25,021 nucleotides of DNA from Lachnoclostridium sp. UBA3775 (GCA_002369525.1 DFFN01000099.1:1-25021); one strand, 5' to 3'. Positions 7,561-15,216 are shown, counted from the first letter of the stretch. Notes: generated by a model not told the origin, from the sequence alone. Translations and numbers: made by a program.

Positions 7561-7716
7561 ACAATCATAAAAGGGGATAAATTAAAAACGAGCGGATAAA
7601 ATTTCCGCTCGTTCAAAGATAAAGCCTTCAGGCTAATATACCAAGAATTCAATGACCTTTTTGCAGCCTTCAGGCGCTTAAGGTGAGAGCGGAAACTCTG
7701 CTTTTTGCATTACTGC
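7561..7716 (-). promoter_or_regulatory. L20-type attenuator leader of the infC-rpmI-rplT operon
   Basis: A transcribed, untranslated leader of about 155 nt. Just after its 5' end, TTTCCGCTC (7695-7687) is perfectly complementary to GAGCGGAAA (7610-7602), which contains most of the first arm of the downstream terminator stem. Pairing would therefore break the terminator. Between them are two copies of AGCCUGAAGGC-type hairpins, each GCC-UGAA-GGC (7675-7666 and 7633-7624), 42 bp apart. Known biology: Firmicute infC operons have an L20-responsive leader in which L20 promotes termination. The mechanism here is inferred from position and complementarity. The two-hairpin part may be the protein-binding site. 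Confidence 0.75.
7584..7613 (-). terminator. Intrinsic terminator (attenuator) before infC
   Basis: Perfect 10-bp arms AACGAGCGGA (7613-7604) and TCCGCTCGTT (7596-7587) enclose a 7-nt loop AATTTTA and run into TTTTTAAT on the transcript. It lies inside the leader, 35 bp before the infC Shine-Dalgarno, so it must be conditional. It may also stop read-through from the ABC transporter genes upstream. Confidence 0.85.
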
Positions 7717-7722
7717 TCTAAT

Positions 7723-7751
7723 AAAATAGCATATATGACCGGATAAGTCAA
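7723..7751 (-). promoter_or_regulatory. Promoter of the infC-rpmI-rplT operon
   Basis: The minus strand reads TTGACT (7751-7746), a 17-bp spacer and TATTTT (7728-7723). The -35 begins about 10 bp after the stop of the ABC permease gene. Transcription would start near 7716, immediately before the attenuator leader. Confidence 0.65.
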
Positions 7752-7760
7752 GCAGATTTT

Positions 7761-9815
7761 TCAAATTTGTGAAAAAACAAATATAATTGCTATCGGTACC
7801 GGTGCGGCCGCCATCAGTCCGACCACCACGGATGCCATGACGCTTTTAAACCTTACGACAATCTTTTCCATCAGAACCGCATATACATAAAGCACGGCAA
7901 ACCTTGCAATCATTACAATTGCCAGAAAAAGCCCGAAGCTCATGAATGACGGGGCGGATTTCAGGCTTTTCAGGCTGTAGGCCGGAAATGACAGCGTGCC
8001 TATTTTATAATTACCGGATATTTCGTAAAATTCCGGCAGATAAACCGCAAGGCTGATAAATGCCGACATCACACCAAGCATCATGCACTTGATATCCCGG
8101 ATTTTTTTCCACCCTGTCCCGCTTGCGGTAAGTATACTCACCACATTACTGTGGTGCTCCATTTCCCAATAAAATGCCGATACCAGGCAGGTCATTACCA
8201 GCGCAATGCACATCAGGATTATTTCATTTGTCCGGCTGTAAAACAGGCATTCATAGCCTTTATTATATACAAGCCACGAATCCTTTCTGGTCTTAAGGTA
8301 ATTACAGTCGTTTTCAACCCGCATGAGTGCAATTTCCCTGCTCTCGACATCCCTTAGCCGGTCAGAATATAACTCCGAGCCGGAATATTTTTCCCTAAGC
8401 TCCGTAATATTCTGTTTTTCCGCCTCGATTTCCTTAAGCCTTTCACTATCAAGCTTTCCCGTGAATTCCCTCACATAGCTTCTGTAATATGCATCCTCAA
8501 CCGTATAAACAATGTCCTTCTGCTTTTTACCGTATTCAAACGAAAAAAGAATGCCGGCAAAAAGGACAGGTATCAGCATGCAGTCGATAAAAAGCTTCCG
8601 GGCCTCCTTTAGCACAAGTCCGCTCTGCCTTTTTGGAAAATGCAGGGACGGTATTGTAATTACGACGCCCTTAAACCTGCTTCTGCTTGCGGCATAGCAC
8701 AGAAGAAGAACCGCTAAAGTACATGCCGCTAAAACCGGTATTATCACAATTCTCCATTCAACCGGCTTTGAAAAGACGGATACAAGCACATATTTCCTGA
8801 CGCTTTCATTAAAAAACAGTACCGAAAAAATATTATAGCACTTGAAGCCGAAGCGTGCAGAAAAGCTGTCGGTTTTAACAAACGCAAAATATTCCGCTCC
8901 CAGAATTAAAAGAATCAGCAGATAGCTTAACAGCCTGTTCTTTGTCAGAAAATAAACCGACGAAAACAATGCAACGATAAAAAGATGGAGCAGGGCCAGA
9001 AGGACAAGATTTAAAAAGAGATATTCAAGAATGCTGCCTTTAAAAGAAGACGCGGTAAAACCCTGCAGGTTCTGTAACGGCTTATTAATAATTGCAATTA
9101 CATTTCCGCCATACATTCTTTGGTAGATGAAAAGATTTTCGAGATATATTAAAAGTGCAAGAAAAAAGCCCGTGGCAAAGCATACAAAAAGCCTGACAAA
9201 AAGCAGCCTGCCGCCGTTTGACGTCGAATCCAAAAGCAGGGACATGTTTGTTTCCTTGTCACGGCAGACAAAATACGCCCCCATATATACCGAATGTATC
9301 AAAAACAAAAGCATGGAAAAGCGAAAGCTTACGGCCTTCGAAAAGCCTCTCGATCCGGTAAATGAAACATCACGGCCGAAAAGCCTTCCATAGTCCTTTT
9401 TGGTTTTCTCGAGATTTTTCCCGCTGTAGCCCTCATCATCGGAATAAACATTCCCAAGCAGATCGGCATTGTCAATGACACCCTGAACATAGCCGTCATA
9501 ATCCGCCGTGTCCGATATTTCAACAATCAGTTCCTTTAGTACCTGTATCACGGAATAGTGATATCCGGCATCCCCGCCGTTTACAAGCTTTCTGTTTTCA
9601 CTGTCAATCCTCTCCTCCAGAAAAGATATCCTGTCACCGGCTTCAATTTCCGACAGCTCGGAATTTATTTTTTTATAGTTTTTCCTGTATTCGGAAGAGC
9701 CTTCATCGGCAAGAACAGCAAAAACATTTAGGACAAGCATCAAAAACAGCACAAAAAGAATCCTTATGTCGAAAAGAAATCTTTCAAATTCTCTTTTTAT
9801 CAACCTGCTCTTCAT
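7761..9815 (-). CDS. ABC-2-like permease with two repeated membrane modules
   Basis: A 684-residue polytopic membrane protein. It begins with a basic stretch and a first helix at about 17-36, then a ~125-residue extracytoplasmic, partly coiled-coil segment (36-160) and about five helices up to 375. The second half repeats the plan: a helix at ~408-425 (LFIDCMLIPVLFAGILF), a charged coiled-coil segment (KQNITELREKY), then about five more helices. This helix, loop, helices order is typical of ABC-2 or LanFEG-like permeases, here apparently duplicated and fused. The ATG at 9815 overlaps the stop of the ATPase gene (ATGA), so the two are translationally coupled and should form one exporter-type complex. 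Substrate unknown. The peptide precursor and lipoproteins upstream suggest peptide efflux, immunity or sensing. Confidence 0.8.
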   Translation of the reverse strand: MKSRLIKREFERFLFDIRILFVLFLMLVLNVFAVLADEGSSEYRKNYKKINSELSEIEAGDRISFLEERIDSENRKLVNGGDAGYHYSVIQVLKELIVEISDTADYDGYVQGVIDNADLLGNVYSDDEGYSGKNLEKTKKDYGRLFGRDVSFTGSRGFSKAVSFRFSMLLFLIHSVYMGAYFVCRDKETNMSLLLDSTSNGGRLLFVRLFVCFATGFFLALLIYLENLFIYQRMYGGNVIAIINKPLQNLQGFTASSFKGSILEYLFLNLVLLALLHLFIVALFSSVYFLTKNRLLSYLLILLILGAEYFAFVKTDSFSARFGFKCYNIFSVLFFNESVRKYVLVSVFSKPVEWRIVIIPVLAACTLAVLLLCYAASRSRFKGVVITIPSLHFPKRQSGLVLKEARKLFIDCMLIPVLFAGILFSFEYGKKQKDIVYTVEDAYYRSYVREFTGKLDSERLKEIEAEKQNITELREKYSGSELYSDRLRDVESREIALMRVENDCNYLKTRKDSWLVYNKGYECLFYSRTNEIILMCIALVMTCLVSAFYWEMEHHSNVVSILTASGTGWKKIRDIKCMMLGVMSAFISLAVYLPEFYEISGNYKIGTLSFPAYSLKSLKSAPSFMSFGLFLAIVMIARFAVLYVYAVLMEKIVVRFKSVMASVVVGLMAAAPVPIAIIFVFSQI

Positions 9816-10696
9816 TCCGCCCTGTCCTTAAAATAGTAAAGGTAAACATCCTCTATCGAAGGTTTGACCGATGTAAATCCATGAGGCATTTCATCAGCCA
9901 CTATCCTTACGGAAATCGAATTCTCACCTTCCCTCCTGACCTGTGAAATCTGCATATTCTTCTTTATCGAATCATATTCCTCAACACTGACCACTCCCTC
10001 AAAGGTATGTCCCGCAGCATTTTCACAAACCCTCTCATGATCTCCGTCAGCCATCAGAAGCCCGTCCTTCATTATAAGGATTTTATCGGCCAGCATTTCA
10101 ACATCCTGTACGATATGCGTTGCAAGTATGATAATACGGTCCATCGCAAGCTCGGCAATCAGGTTTTTCATTCTTATTCTTTCCTTAGGATCAAGCCCTG
10201 CCGACGGCTCATCGAGAAGAAGGATTAAAGGATTTCCGAGCAGTGCCTGGGCAAGAAGCGCCCTTTGCTTCATGCCTCCGGAAAAATTTTTCAGCCTGAC
10301 ATTTTTTTCGCTGCCCAGATTGACTTTTTCCATCATTTCCTCAACCTGCCCAACGGCGGTCTTTGCCGGAATATCCTTTGCGGCGGCAATATAAAGAAGG
10401 AATCTTTCAAGAGTGAAATCCGGATACAAGGTCTGCTGCTGGGGCATGTAGCCAAGAAGCGACCTGTAGCTTTTCTGCGATGTCTGCACCTTTTCCCCGT
10501 TCACCAGCATTTCACCCGAATCAGCACGCAGGTTTCCCGTAATAATGTTCATGAGCGTGGTTTTTCCCGCACCGTTTGCTCCGAGCAGACCGTAGACGCC
10601 ATTTTCGAAAGTATAGGAAAAATCCTTCAGTGCCTGTACTTTTCCATAGCTTTTTTTAATATTTTTAAGAGTAAGTTCCATATTAACCAGATTCAT
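9812..10696 (-). CDS. ABC transporter ATP-binding protein (exporter/LanF-like)
   Basis: A 294-residue nucleotide-binding subunit that energises the permease encoded next. It has Walker A GANGAGKT (39-46), Q-loop YMPQQ (83-87), signature FSGGMKQR (138-145), Walker B LILLLDEPSAGLDP (157-170) and the switch His in ATH (194), then a divergent ~75-residue tail. The set is complete, so an active ATPase is expected. The MPQQQ and SAGLDP context is of the BcrA/CcmA type used with ABC-2 permeases rather than importers. The ATG at 10696 shares one base with the TAA of the preceding lipoprotein gene (TAATG). An internal ATG at 10681 (MELTLKNIKKSYG) is an alternative start that would fit the family length equally well. 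Neither start has a strong Shine-Dalgarno, which suits coupled translation. Confidence 0.9.
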   Translation of the reverse strand: MNLVNMELTLKNIKKSYGKVQALKDFSYTFENGVYGLLGANGAGKTTLMNIITGNLRADSGEMLVNGEKVQTSQKSYRSLLGYMPQQQTLYPDFTLERFLLYIAAAKDIPAKTAVGQVEEMMEKVNLGSEKNVRLKNFSGGMKQRALLAQALLGNPLILLLDEPSAGLDPKERIRMKNLIAELAMDRIIILATHIVQDVEMLADKILIMKDGLLMADGDHERVCENAAGHTFEGVVSVEEYDSIKKNMQISQVRREGENSISVRIVADEMPHGFTSVKPSIEDVYLYYFKDRAE

Positions 10697-11952
10697 TAAT
10701 TAGCCTTAACAGCCTTATCAATCTTTCCGTCCATAAAATCATCAAGACCTATGACAAATATTTCATTATCGGACTCGTCGTTCGCACTCATATAATATAC
10801 AGTTTTTCCCACAACAGTACGGATAACATAAAAATCCTCATAGGAATGCCGTTTTAAAACTTCTCTGCTTCCGGCGTCAATCAACACAAGGTCACATTTT
10901 CCGCTTCTGACAAGGAAGCTGTCACCGCATCCAAAAATCTCCGCCCCGAAAACATCAGCCTCAATCTCTTTGTCGTTTTCTATATCGTATATGAGCGTTT
11001 TGCCGTTGCCTTCATTCTCATACATAAACGCAAAAGCTTTCTCCGAAACCGCCGTTCCGGCATTGTTATTAGGCACCTTCTTACGGCTTATGACCTTTCC
11101 TTCCTTAACATCAACTGATATTATTTCTGTAGCTGACTTACTATTCAGGTATTCTCTCTCCTCTTCGGAATCCTCCATCCCGTATTTTTCATACATCTCA
11201 TTCAGCTCATCTTCACTCATATCAAGGACATAATATATATAATTAAACCTTCCGTCAGAGAAGCAGCTGTCTACTATCGCACAGTTATACTGTTCATCCT
11301 CAAAAAGTATTTTTGTTTTTCCGTCTGCCACATTTGTTGCATAGGCAGTTATCTTCTTTTTTTCTTTTCTTTCAAATTCGCCGTCCGAATTCCATTGATA
11401 TTCATCCTCGATAATTGTAATGATGGTATCATCACAGCAAAGCACCCTTGTGGCATTTCCTTCAAATTCGGCAAAAACCTTCTGATTTTTTGTGTCCTTA
11501 TCTGCCCGAATAAGCTTTGATTTCATGAAGCTTTCTTTTTGAAAGAAATAGAGGTGTTTTCCGGAAAGCATCGGGAAGTCCGTCACCTGGTGGCTTCTGG
11601 CGAAACAAGACGACATGTTTCCCATTACCGGTGCCGGATGAGTACAGGTCGGATCAAAGCAGAATATATTCGACTTTCCGGTCTGATTATTATAATACAT
11701 CAAAATATCCCCTGTACGCCGACAGAAGCAGCTGTCCTCAGAAACCATACCGATGTCTTGGTTATAATAGGATCTTTTGAAGCTTTCCGCCGAATCCTCT
11801 GCAGCTACGGACGAAGCTATATCAATTGATGAGTCTGTTACATCTGAAGATGAGCCTTCAGAATTCTTCGCTGACGATTGTTTTGTGTCACGCGAGCAGG
11901 CATTTACAAAGCAGATGGCAACCAGTGTCAATATCAATAATATTCGTCTCAT
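10696..11952 (-). CDS. Lipoprotein with beta-propeller-like body and Cys/His cluster
   Basis: A 418-residue predicted lipoprotein. Residues 1-19 are a type II signal (MRRILLILTLVAICFVNAC, lipid-bearing C19), then a Ser/Asp-rich linker. The body shows repeated beta-strand blocks (GDILMYYNN, KHLYFFQ, FNYIYYV, KTVYYMS) like the sequential blades of a propeller-type surface protein. Near the front is a cysteine/histidine cluster, CFDPTCTHP followed by a further Cys, that could bind metal or form disulfides. The start at 11952 was chosen because it gives a clean signal peptide. The ribosome site is weak (AGG at 9 nt), and an upstream in-frame ATG at 12003 lies inside the previous gene. Signal and linker are nearly identical in DNA to the first lipoprotein gene (repeat 11805-11958). 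Function unknown; it may be a substrate-capturing or sensor partner of the ABC pair. Confidence 0.8.
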   Translation of the reverse strand: MRRILLILTLVAICFVNACSRDTKQSSAKNSEGSSSDVTDSSIDIASSVAAEDSAESFKRSYYNQDIGMVSEDSCFCRRTGDILMYYNNQTGKSNIFCFDPTCTHPAPVMGNMSSCFARSHQVTDFPMLSGKHLYFFQKESFMKSKLIRADKDTKNQKVFAEFEGNATRVLCCDDTIITIIEDEYQWNSDGEFERKEKKKITAYATNVADGKTKILFEDEQYNCAIVDSCFSDGRFNYIYYVLDMSEDELNEMYEKYGMEDSEEEREYLNSKSATEIISVDVKEGKVISRKKVPNNNAGTAVSEKAFAFMYENEGNGKTLIYDIENDKEIEADVFGAEIFGCGDSFLVRSGKCDLVLIDAGSREVLKRHSYEDFYVIRTVVGKTVYYMSANDESDNEIFVIGLDDFMDGKIDKAVKAN

Positions 11953-11958
11953 TTTATT
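11805..11958. repeat. 154-bp repeat, copy 1 (signal peptide and linker)
   Basis: Matches 14762-14915 with a constant offset of 2957 bp and a single difference (C at 11869, T at 14826). It covers the start codon, the lipoprotein signal peptide and the Ser/Asp-rich linker of this gene. The match ends sharply at both sides, and the protein bodies beyond it are unrelated. It therefore marks a recent segmental copy or gene conversion rather than a whole-gene duplication. Confidence 0.95.
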
Positions 11959-11962
11959 ATAC

Positions 11963-13432
11963 CTATTTCTTCCATTCTTCAAACTGTTTGTTGAGTTTTT
12001 CAATTATAGGATCTATGCCGTCAATCAACTCCTGTGAAGGCATTTCCTGTTCAACATTTTCAACCCAGCTGTTCCATTCGTTCCTGTATTTACTTAAAAG
12101 ATTTCTCTCCTCATCAGTAAGATCAGCCGCAAATCCGACATAATCCCAGCAGGCATTTTTTTCCCATTCCAGAACAGCTTCCCTTCTGTCTTTAATTTTC
12201 TCACTTTCTAACGGGGAAGCAAACGGACCTATTCCCCATACATGTCCTCTGATATCGCCTCCAATATTAACTGCAACTCCGTCTTTTATTTCTGCGCTGC
12301 ATGCGTAATTGATCATATCCGCCAGTTCTTTATCCGTGTAAATCAAATACATTAATTGCAAAGCTTTTTCTTTGTTTTTGGAAGAATTTAAAATCCCCAA
12401 AGATGAATCGGCACTGTTGCACATACACTTTTGCATAATACATTTTTTACTGCTTCCGAAATCTACAAACGGTATTTGTCCTATTACAGAAACATAGGTT
12501 TCTTTTTCATGTTCCGATAAACTTTCATATTTGTCATATATAATGCTTTTTCCATTCTCCTTCGCAATCTCTTCCCTTACCTTTAACAGTTCAGGGCATT
12601 TAAACGGATTTACGAATTTTTCTTCATCAATTTTAAACGGTGCTATAAGATAATGCGTAATATTAGCAAAGGAAAAAACATCATAATAAGATTTCATTAT
12701 AAATAATTTATTCCTGCCATCAATAGGAGAAGTCTTGCATACCTGAAGCAAACCATTTAAAGTTTTATCCTCGATCTCCCTGTCTTCATACAAATAAGCA
12801 TAGATACCGCTGTCACTAACGACGGTAACTGAAGGGAAACTGTAAATGGCATCTCCGCTCCGTACCATATTCCATTCATTTTCAGTAAATACCTGATATA
12901 ATTTTTTCCCTTCTTCCGAGGCAAGATACCCACTGAAATCATAGAACAGGCCTGATGACACAAATTTAGTGCCGCCTATGCTGTCCATCCAAATCCCGGT
13001 AGTTGCAATATCATAGTCCGTTTTACCTGAAAAGGCATCTAAAATCCCGCTGCTTTCAGAATATTCCACATTATAGAAAAAAACATTCACATCCAGACCA
13101 TCATCGTGGATTTTTTTATTTATTTTTTCCTGGTTTTCATTAAGCTCAAGACAAGATCCTCCGACGGCAAATTTGATCAAAACATTGTTCTCATCCGGTG
13201 TCGGAGTAATTTCTTTTTCCGGCTCCGGTTCAACAACTGTTACCTCCGGAGTAAATGGCGTCGGAGACGGGCTTGAATCCGGTGTCGGAGACGAACTTGA
13301 ATCCGACGCCTCTGAATAACCCTCATCTCCCGAAGATTTTTTAGACTCATCCGTACTGTCTGTCTTTGAAGAACAGGCAACAATAAACAGAGCTATTATT
13401 ATAATTATCCCGGCAATCCGTATTTTTTTCAT
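11963..13432 (-). CDS. Solute-binding-like lipoprotein, paralog B
   Basis: About 489 residues. The signal peptide MKKIRIAGIIIIIALFIVAC has its lipid site at C20, followed by a Ser/Pro-rich linker with two imperfect 8-residue repeats. The body resembles family 1 extracellular solute-binding proteins: IKFAVGGSC near the start, YDIATTGIW, and the block ENKEKALQLMYLIYTDKELA seen also in its neighbour, ending in IEKLNKQFEEWKK. The helical C-terminus recalls DUF3502-type binding proteins. The start at 13432 has AGGAAAG upstream; the longer in-frame ATG at 13489 lies in the previous gene. It is clearly paralogous to gene A just upstream (same motifs in the same order), but its signal sequence is different. 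No importer permease of the matching family is encoded beside it, so it may be a receptor rather than a transport subunit. Confidence 0.8.
   Translation of the reverse strand: MKKIRIAGIIIIIALFIVACSSKTDSTDESKKSSGDEGYSEASDSSSSPTPDSSPSPTPFTPEVTVVEPEPEKEITPTPDENNVLIKFAVGGSCLELNENQEKINKKIHDDGLDVNVFFYNVEYSESSGILDAFSGKTDYDIATTGIWMDSIGGTKFVSSGLFYDFSGYLASEEGKKLYQVFTENEWNMVRSGDAIYSFPSVTVVSDSGIYAYLYEDREIEDKTLNGLLQVCKTSPIDGRNKLFIMKSYYDVFSFANITHYLIAPFKIDEEKFVNPFKCPELLKVREEIAKENGKSIIYDKYESLSEHEKETYVSVIGQIPFVDFGSSKKCIMQKCMCNSADSSLGILNSSKNKEKALQLMYLIYTDKELADMINYACSAEIKDGVAVNIGGDIRGHVWGIGPFASPLESEKIKDRREAVLEWEKNACWDYVGFAADLTDEERNLLSKYRNEWNSWVENVEQEMPSQELIDGIDPIIEKLNKQFEEWKK
13261..13308. repeat. Two tandem 24-bp repeats in lipoprotein B linker
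   Basis: Units start TCGGAGACG at 13261 and 13285 and share most of 24 bases, including CTTGAATCC. They encode the repeated Ser/Pro/Thr/Asp spacer behind the lipid-anchored cysteine, so copy-number change would only alter spacer length. Confidence 0.7.
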
Positions 13433-13442
13433 GGCTTCTTTC

Positions 13443-14909
13443 CTACCTTGTTTTCTTCCATTCCTCAAACTGTTTGTTGAGTTTTTCAATTACAAGATCA
13501 AACTGTCTGTTCTCTTCTTCCGTCAAACAGGCGGAAAGATAATTGGAATTCGCATTAACATTAATCATGGCCAGCTCATTTCCGGCTTTGTTCAATATTT
13601 TTCTTTCTTCATCATCAAGCTCGGGAATAAATGTACAATAATCCCAGCATGCGTCTTTTTCCCATTCCTTAATCGCAACACGTCTGTCATCTGTATTCTG
13701 TGATTTCACCGGAGATGCAAAAGCTCCTATTCCCCAAAGATCTCCCCTCATATCCCATTCAAAATTGCTTACTTTTCCATTCTCATATTCGGCCTTACAT
13801 TCATAAACAAGCATGTCGGCAAGCTTTTTGTCGGTATATATCAGATACATCAGCTCCAGAGCTTTTTCTTTATTTTCAGAACCGTTTACAACCCCAAAAG
13901 ACGCCCCGTTACTGTGAGACAAACAATATGGCAAAAGCGAAGTCTTGTTTGACTTCATTTCATCAGGCACATATGCTTCAGGCATGACAGCAGCATAAAT
14001 ATCTGTATATTTGAAGAATTTATCGTTACTGTCGTATATGATTCTTTTCTCATTTTCTTCAACAATTGTATTAATGATTTTTATAAGATCCGGATCGGTA
14101 AAAGGATTCACAAATTTTTCTTCGGCATATTTAAAAGGAGCACACGTGGTTCTTGATATGCCCGCAAGAGATAATATCCCATAATCTTCCCTTGCAATAA
14201 ATAGTTTGTTTTTACCCGTAACATCAGATTCGTCGCAAAGCTTTAAAAGACTGTCTATATCGGCATTAACATCTTTTTCTTCGCAAAGATAAACGTTTGG
14301 GCAGTAAGGATCCACTAACGTATAAGCCGGAAAGTCAAAGATTTTTCCGTTTATTTCGACCGCATTCCATTCATTTTCACTGAATATTTCTTTTAGTTTT
14401 TTTCCTTCTTCAGAATTCAGATATTCATTAATATTATAAAAATAACCTGATGATACGAATTCAGCATCGGCAATGTGATCCGGCCAAATTCCTGTGGATG
14501 CTATATCATACGGCTTCCCATTCTGTTCTTCAAATGCTTTATATTCGTTCGCAAGTCCGTCCGGCTTAAGTGCATCAACCTCATAAAAGAAAACATTAAC
14601 GTCAAGACCGTCTTCATGAATTCTGTCATTGATCATTTTTTGATTTCTGTTCAGTTTATCTACGCTTCCGCAGACAGCAAAAGAAATCAAGGTATTATCC
14701 CCTGCCGGAGCAGGGGTAATTACCTCAATTTCTCCCGGAGTATCTGTAGGCTCTTCCGGACCTACGGACGAAGCTATATCAATTGATGAGTCTGTTACAT
14801 CTGAAGATGAGCCTTCAGAATTCTTTGCTGACGATTGTTTTGTGTCACGCGAGCAGGCATTTACAAAGCAGATGGCAACCAGTGTCAATATCAATAATAT
14901 TCGTCTCAT
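13443..14909 (-). CDS. Solute-binding-like lipoprotein, paralog A
   Basis: About 488 residues. It has a lipoprotein signal with VNAC and C19, then a Ser/Asp/Pro linker and a body parallel to paralog B: ISFAVCGSVDKLNRNQK, VNVFFYEV, DIASTGIW, EEGKKL, and the C-terminal run NKEKALELMYLIYTDKKLA, then EKLNKQFEEWKK. The family looks like a divergent extracellular solute-binding protein. The start at 14909 is preferred because GGAG lies 9 nt upstream; the ATG at 14918 directly abuts that GGAG and could not be used with it. The GGTAGGAG site overlaps the stop of the small peptide gene, so the two are translationally coupled. That coupling argues for a role linked to the peptide, for example capturing it at the cell surface. 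That role is inference. Confidence 0.8.
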   Translation of the reverse strand: MRRILLILTLVAICFVNACSRDTKQSSAKNSEGSSSDVTDSSIDIASSVGPEEPTDTPGEIEVITPAPAGDNTLISFAVCGSVDKLNRNQKMINDRIHEDGLDVNVFFYEVDALKPDGLANEYKAFEEQNGKPYDIASTGIWPDHIADAEFVSSGYFYNINEYLNSEEGKKLKEIFSENEWNAVEINGKIFDFPAYTLVDPYCPNVYLCEEKDVNADIDSLLKLCDESDVTGKNKLFIAREDYGILSLAGISRTTCAPFKYAEEKFVNPFTDPDLIKIINTIVEENEKRIIYDSNDKFFKYTDIYAAVMPEAYVPDEMKSNKTSLLPYCLSHSNGASFGVVNGSENKEKALELMYLIYTDKKLADMLVYECKAEYENGKVSNFEWDMRGDLWGIGAFASPVKSQNTDDRRVAIKEWEKDACWDYCTFIPELDDEERKILNKAGNELAMINVNANSNYLSACLTEEENRQFDLVIEKLNKQFEEWKKTR

Positions 14910-14915
14910 TTTATT
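14762..14915. repeat. 154-bp repeat, copy 2 (signal peptide and linker)
   Basis: Partner of 11805-11958 with one mismatch. Here it encodes the start codon, signal peptide and linker of paralog A. The match stops at 14762 and 14915, just before the Shine-Dalgarno GGAG of this gene, so the ribosome sites of the two copies differ. Confidence 0.95.
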
Positions 14916-14921
14916 CATCTC

Positions 14922-15116
14922 CTACCACGAGCAATGAGTATATCTGAGTGTATAAGCAGTTCCATTATTGCATGAAACATTTCTGTTTCTTAGCTTTGCA
15001 ATTGCTTCAGGTTCTTTAGGCTGAAAATAACCTTTTTGAGAAACTGATGATGTAGACGAGCTTGCCTTCACCATAGATTTTTTCAAAAGAACAGATGCAG
15101 CTATTTTTTTAATCAA
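14922..15116 (-). CDS. Small AgrD-like signal peptide precursor (putative)
   Basis: A 64-residue peptide with a TTG start at 15116, supported by AGGAGG eight bases upstream, the strongest ribosome site in this unit. The N-terminus (MIKKIAASVLLKKSMVK) is a basic amphipathic helix. It is followed by a Ser/Thr stretch and SQKGYFQPKEPEAIAKL (26-42). I compare FQPKEP with the YEPKSP tail that I recall following the mature autoinducer in Listeria AgrD; a five-residue lactone ring S26-Y30 would then be the predicted product. Against a simple AgrD: the C-terminus is extended (NRNVSCNNG to THCSW) with two cysteines, and no AgrB is in the window. It is first in its operon, behind LytTR-like sites and next to an AgrC/AgrA-like pair. 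It could instead be a bacteriocin-like or disulfide-bonded peptide. Confidence 0.6.
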   Translation of the reverse strand: MIKKIAASVLLKKSMVKASSSTSSVSQKGYFQPKEPEAIAKLRNRNVSCNNGTAYTLRYTHCSW

Positions 15117-15180
15117 AGCCTTGTCCTCCTAAGAAAATTGTAAAACCCATGTTAAACAACCACACCGGTTTCCATCTCAT

Positions 15181-15210
15181 ATGATATCACAAACATATCA
15201 ACAATTTCAA
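15181..15210 (-). promoter_or_regulatory. Probable activated promoter of the peptide-lipoprotein-ABC operon
   Basis: The minus strand shows TTGAAA (15210-15205), 18 bp, then TATCAT (15186-15181). The -35 sits 6 bp downstream of the direct repeats. Suboptimal spacing and -10 fit a promoter that needs an activator. The leader to the TTG start is about 60 nt. Confidence 0.45.
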
Positions 15211-15216
15211 TATCGC

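Noticed and set aside
7761..10696. Lantibiotic immunity transporter (LanFEG)
   Set aside because: ATPase type and permease topology are compatible, but there is no lanthipeptide synthetase, no second permease gene and no lanthipeptide-like core in the precursor. Only a generic exporter call is supported.
13443..13490. Long N-terminal extensions of paralog B and lipoprotein C (starts at 13489 and 12003, both MKNSTNSL)
   Set aside because: They are frame-shifted readings of the conserved 3' end of the preceding paralog gene. The true starts (13432 and 11952) give clean lipoprotein signals.
14922..15116. Radical-SAM-matured peptide (sactipeptide or similar)
   Set aside because: No radical SAM enzyme or other modifying enzyme is encoded anywhere in the window.
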